Source: DATFPQ01 sp035264765 (lineage in GTDB: Bacteria; Actinomycetota; Actinomycetes; Actinomycetales; Angustibacteraceae). From it: 23,405 nucleotides of DNA. Position numbers and translations under genes: made by a program. The notes under the pieces are model-generated. The model was not told the DNA's origin and did not search any database. It saw only the letters and a list, made by a program, of their open reading frames with translations. Shown here piece after piece: positions 22,643 through 23,405 of the stretch (positions within the stretch are counted from its first letter, which is position 1; the number at the start of each line of letters is the position of its first letter). The stretch is from the NCBI GenBank assembly GCA_035264765.1, contig DATFPQ010000215.1, positions 1 through 23,405 on the forward strand, in the 5' to 3' direction.

Positions 22643-23405
22643 TCGTTCCAGAGAAAACCTCGTCCGGTCGTCACTGGGAGGTGCGCCGTAGCAGCCGACT
22701 CCGACCTCGACATCCGAGTGCTGGGTCCCTTGGAGGTTCGCGTCGGGGACCAACCGGGCAACCCGGGCGGTCCCAAGCAGCGCTCGGTGCTCAGCCTGTT
22801 GGCCCTGCGCCCGGGCAGCACGGTGGCTGTGGAGGAGCTGGCCGCAGCCGTGTGGGGCGAGGACGCCGACGTGCCGGACGTCCTGGAGACCCTGCGGGTC
22901 TACCTGAGCAACTTGCGCTCGCTGCTCGACCCGGGCCGATCCCGGGGGAACGTCGGGTCCCGAGTCGTGCGCGACGGCAGCGGCTACCGGCTGCTGGTGC
23001 GTCCGGAGGAGCTCGACGTCCTGCGCTTCTCCCACGGCGTCGCGGCCGCTCGCCGGTCCGCCGCGGCGGGCGACCTGGTCGCGGCGGACAGCGGCTTTCG
23101 GGACGCCGAGGCGCTGTGGCGCGGCGCTGCCTTCCCCGACCTGGAGGACTCCTTACGGACCCAGCCCGATCTCGCGGCCCTGCGCGAGCTGCACCTGTCG
23201 GCGATCGAGGACCGCATCGACGTCGAGATGGCCCTCGGTCGGCATGCCAGCGTGGTGAGCGAGGCGCTGGCCCTCGCCCAAGCTCACCCGATGCGGGAAC
23301 GGATGCGGGGCCAGCTCATGCTCGCGCTGTACCGCTGCGGCCACCAGGAGGAGGCGCTGGCCGTCTACGCCGACCTGCGCAGCACGCTGGCGGAGTCGGT
23401 GGGCG
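22601..23405 (+). CDS. SARP/AfsR-type regulator with BTAD domain (cut by window edge, start uncertain)
   Basis: An open frame that runs off the right end. From about 22703 it encodes an OmpR-type winged helix (DIRVLGPLEVRVGD, PKQRSVLSLLALRPG, VEELAAAVWGE, LRVYLSNLRSLL, SGYRLLV) and then the bacterial transcriptional activation domain (FRDAEALWRGAAFPDLED, LRELHLSAIEDRIDVEMALG, RERMRGQLMLALYRCGHQEE). SARPs activate secondary-metabolite and other genes. The only canonical start before the domain is ATG 22601, which adds a basic 34-residue tail covering the promoter palindrome. A perfect GGGAGG stands 6 bases before a GTA codon at 22688, which would be the best-placed start if GTA could be used. 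Any further C-terminal domains are not visible. Divergent from the peptide-TPR pair. Confidence 0.88.
   Translation, partial: MVIISRASRFKPRRSFQRKPRPVVTGRCAVAADSDLDIRVLGPLEVRVGDQPGNPGGPKQRSVLSLLALRPGSTVAVEELAAAVWGEDADVPDVLETLRVYLSNLRSLLDPGRSRGNVGSRVVRDGSGYRLLVRPEELDVLRFSHGVAAARRSAAAGDLVAADSGFRDAEALWRGAAFPDLEDSLRTQPDLAALRELHLSAIEDRIDVEMALGRHASVVSEALALAQAHPMRERMRGQLMLALYRCGHQEEALAVYADLRSTLAESVG

Noticed and set aside
1..23405. CRISPR array, insertion sequence or transposase
   Set aside because: No regularly spaced repeats, no transposase motifs and no IS-type terminal inverted repeats were seen.

Overview
The window is GC-rich DNA with GTG starts, GGAGG-type ribosome sites and dense 4-base gene overlaps. 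It carries an ergothioneine pair (egtA/egtB) and the fhaA-fhaB-pstP-rodA-pbpA-pknA-pknB cell-wall signalling operon. Together these point to a chromosome segment of an actinomycete (Actinomycetota). The genus cannot be told from sequence reading alone.

Layout. (1) 1-1449, minus strand: egtA and the start of egtB. (2) 1686-2348, minus: a small SAM methyltransferase, divergent from the copper operon. (3) 2387-7915: a copper region with a CsoR-type operator, csoR, copZ and the Cu(I) ATPase gene copA. A convergent response regulator/histidine kinase pair follows, then a DUF4396 membrane protein gene that carries a second copy of the CsoR-type operator. (4) 7916-11803: a looser accessory stretch. 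It holds a 643-base gap with a possible gene relic, a Tat-exported multicopper oxidase with a strong hairpin behind it, and a decayed HTH-nucleotidyltransferase/HEPN pair whose palindromic promoter is intact. A small dimeric alpha-beta barrel-like protein ends the stretch. (5) 11918-12001, minus: tRNA-Leu(CAG). (6) 12179-21198, plus: seven-gene operon for FHA proteins, PP2C phosphatase, SEDS glycosyltransferase, class B PBP and two Ser/Thr kinases, ending in a hairpin shared with the convergent gene. (7) 21230-23405: a TPR protein and a coupled 47-codon ORF on the minus strand, divergent from a SARP/BTAD regulator that runs off the right edge.

How the parts work together. In the copper region, CsoR should release its operators when it binds Cu(I). 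CopZ then carries Cu(I) to CopA for export, and the exported multicopper oxidase can oxidise Cu(I) or other substrates outside the membrane. The shared operator suggests that the DUF4396 protein belongs to the same response. In the operon, PknA/PknB (sensing through PASTA domains) and PstP set the phosphorylation state of FhaA/FhaB and other partners. This couples to peptidoglycan synthesis by the RodA/PbpA pair.

The most interesting leads are the paired CsoR-type boxes that recruit DUF4396, the uncharacterised peptide-TPR/SARP locus at the right end, and the self-overlapping leaderless promoter of the decayed HTH-MNT/HEPN module.
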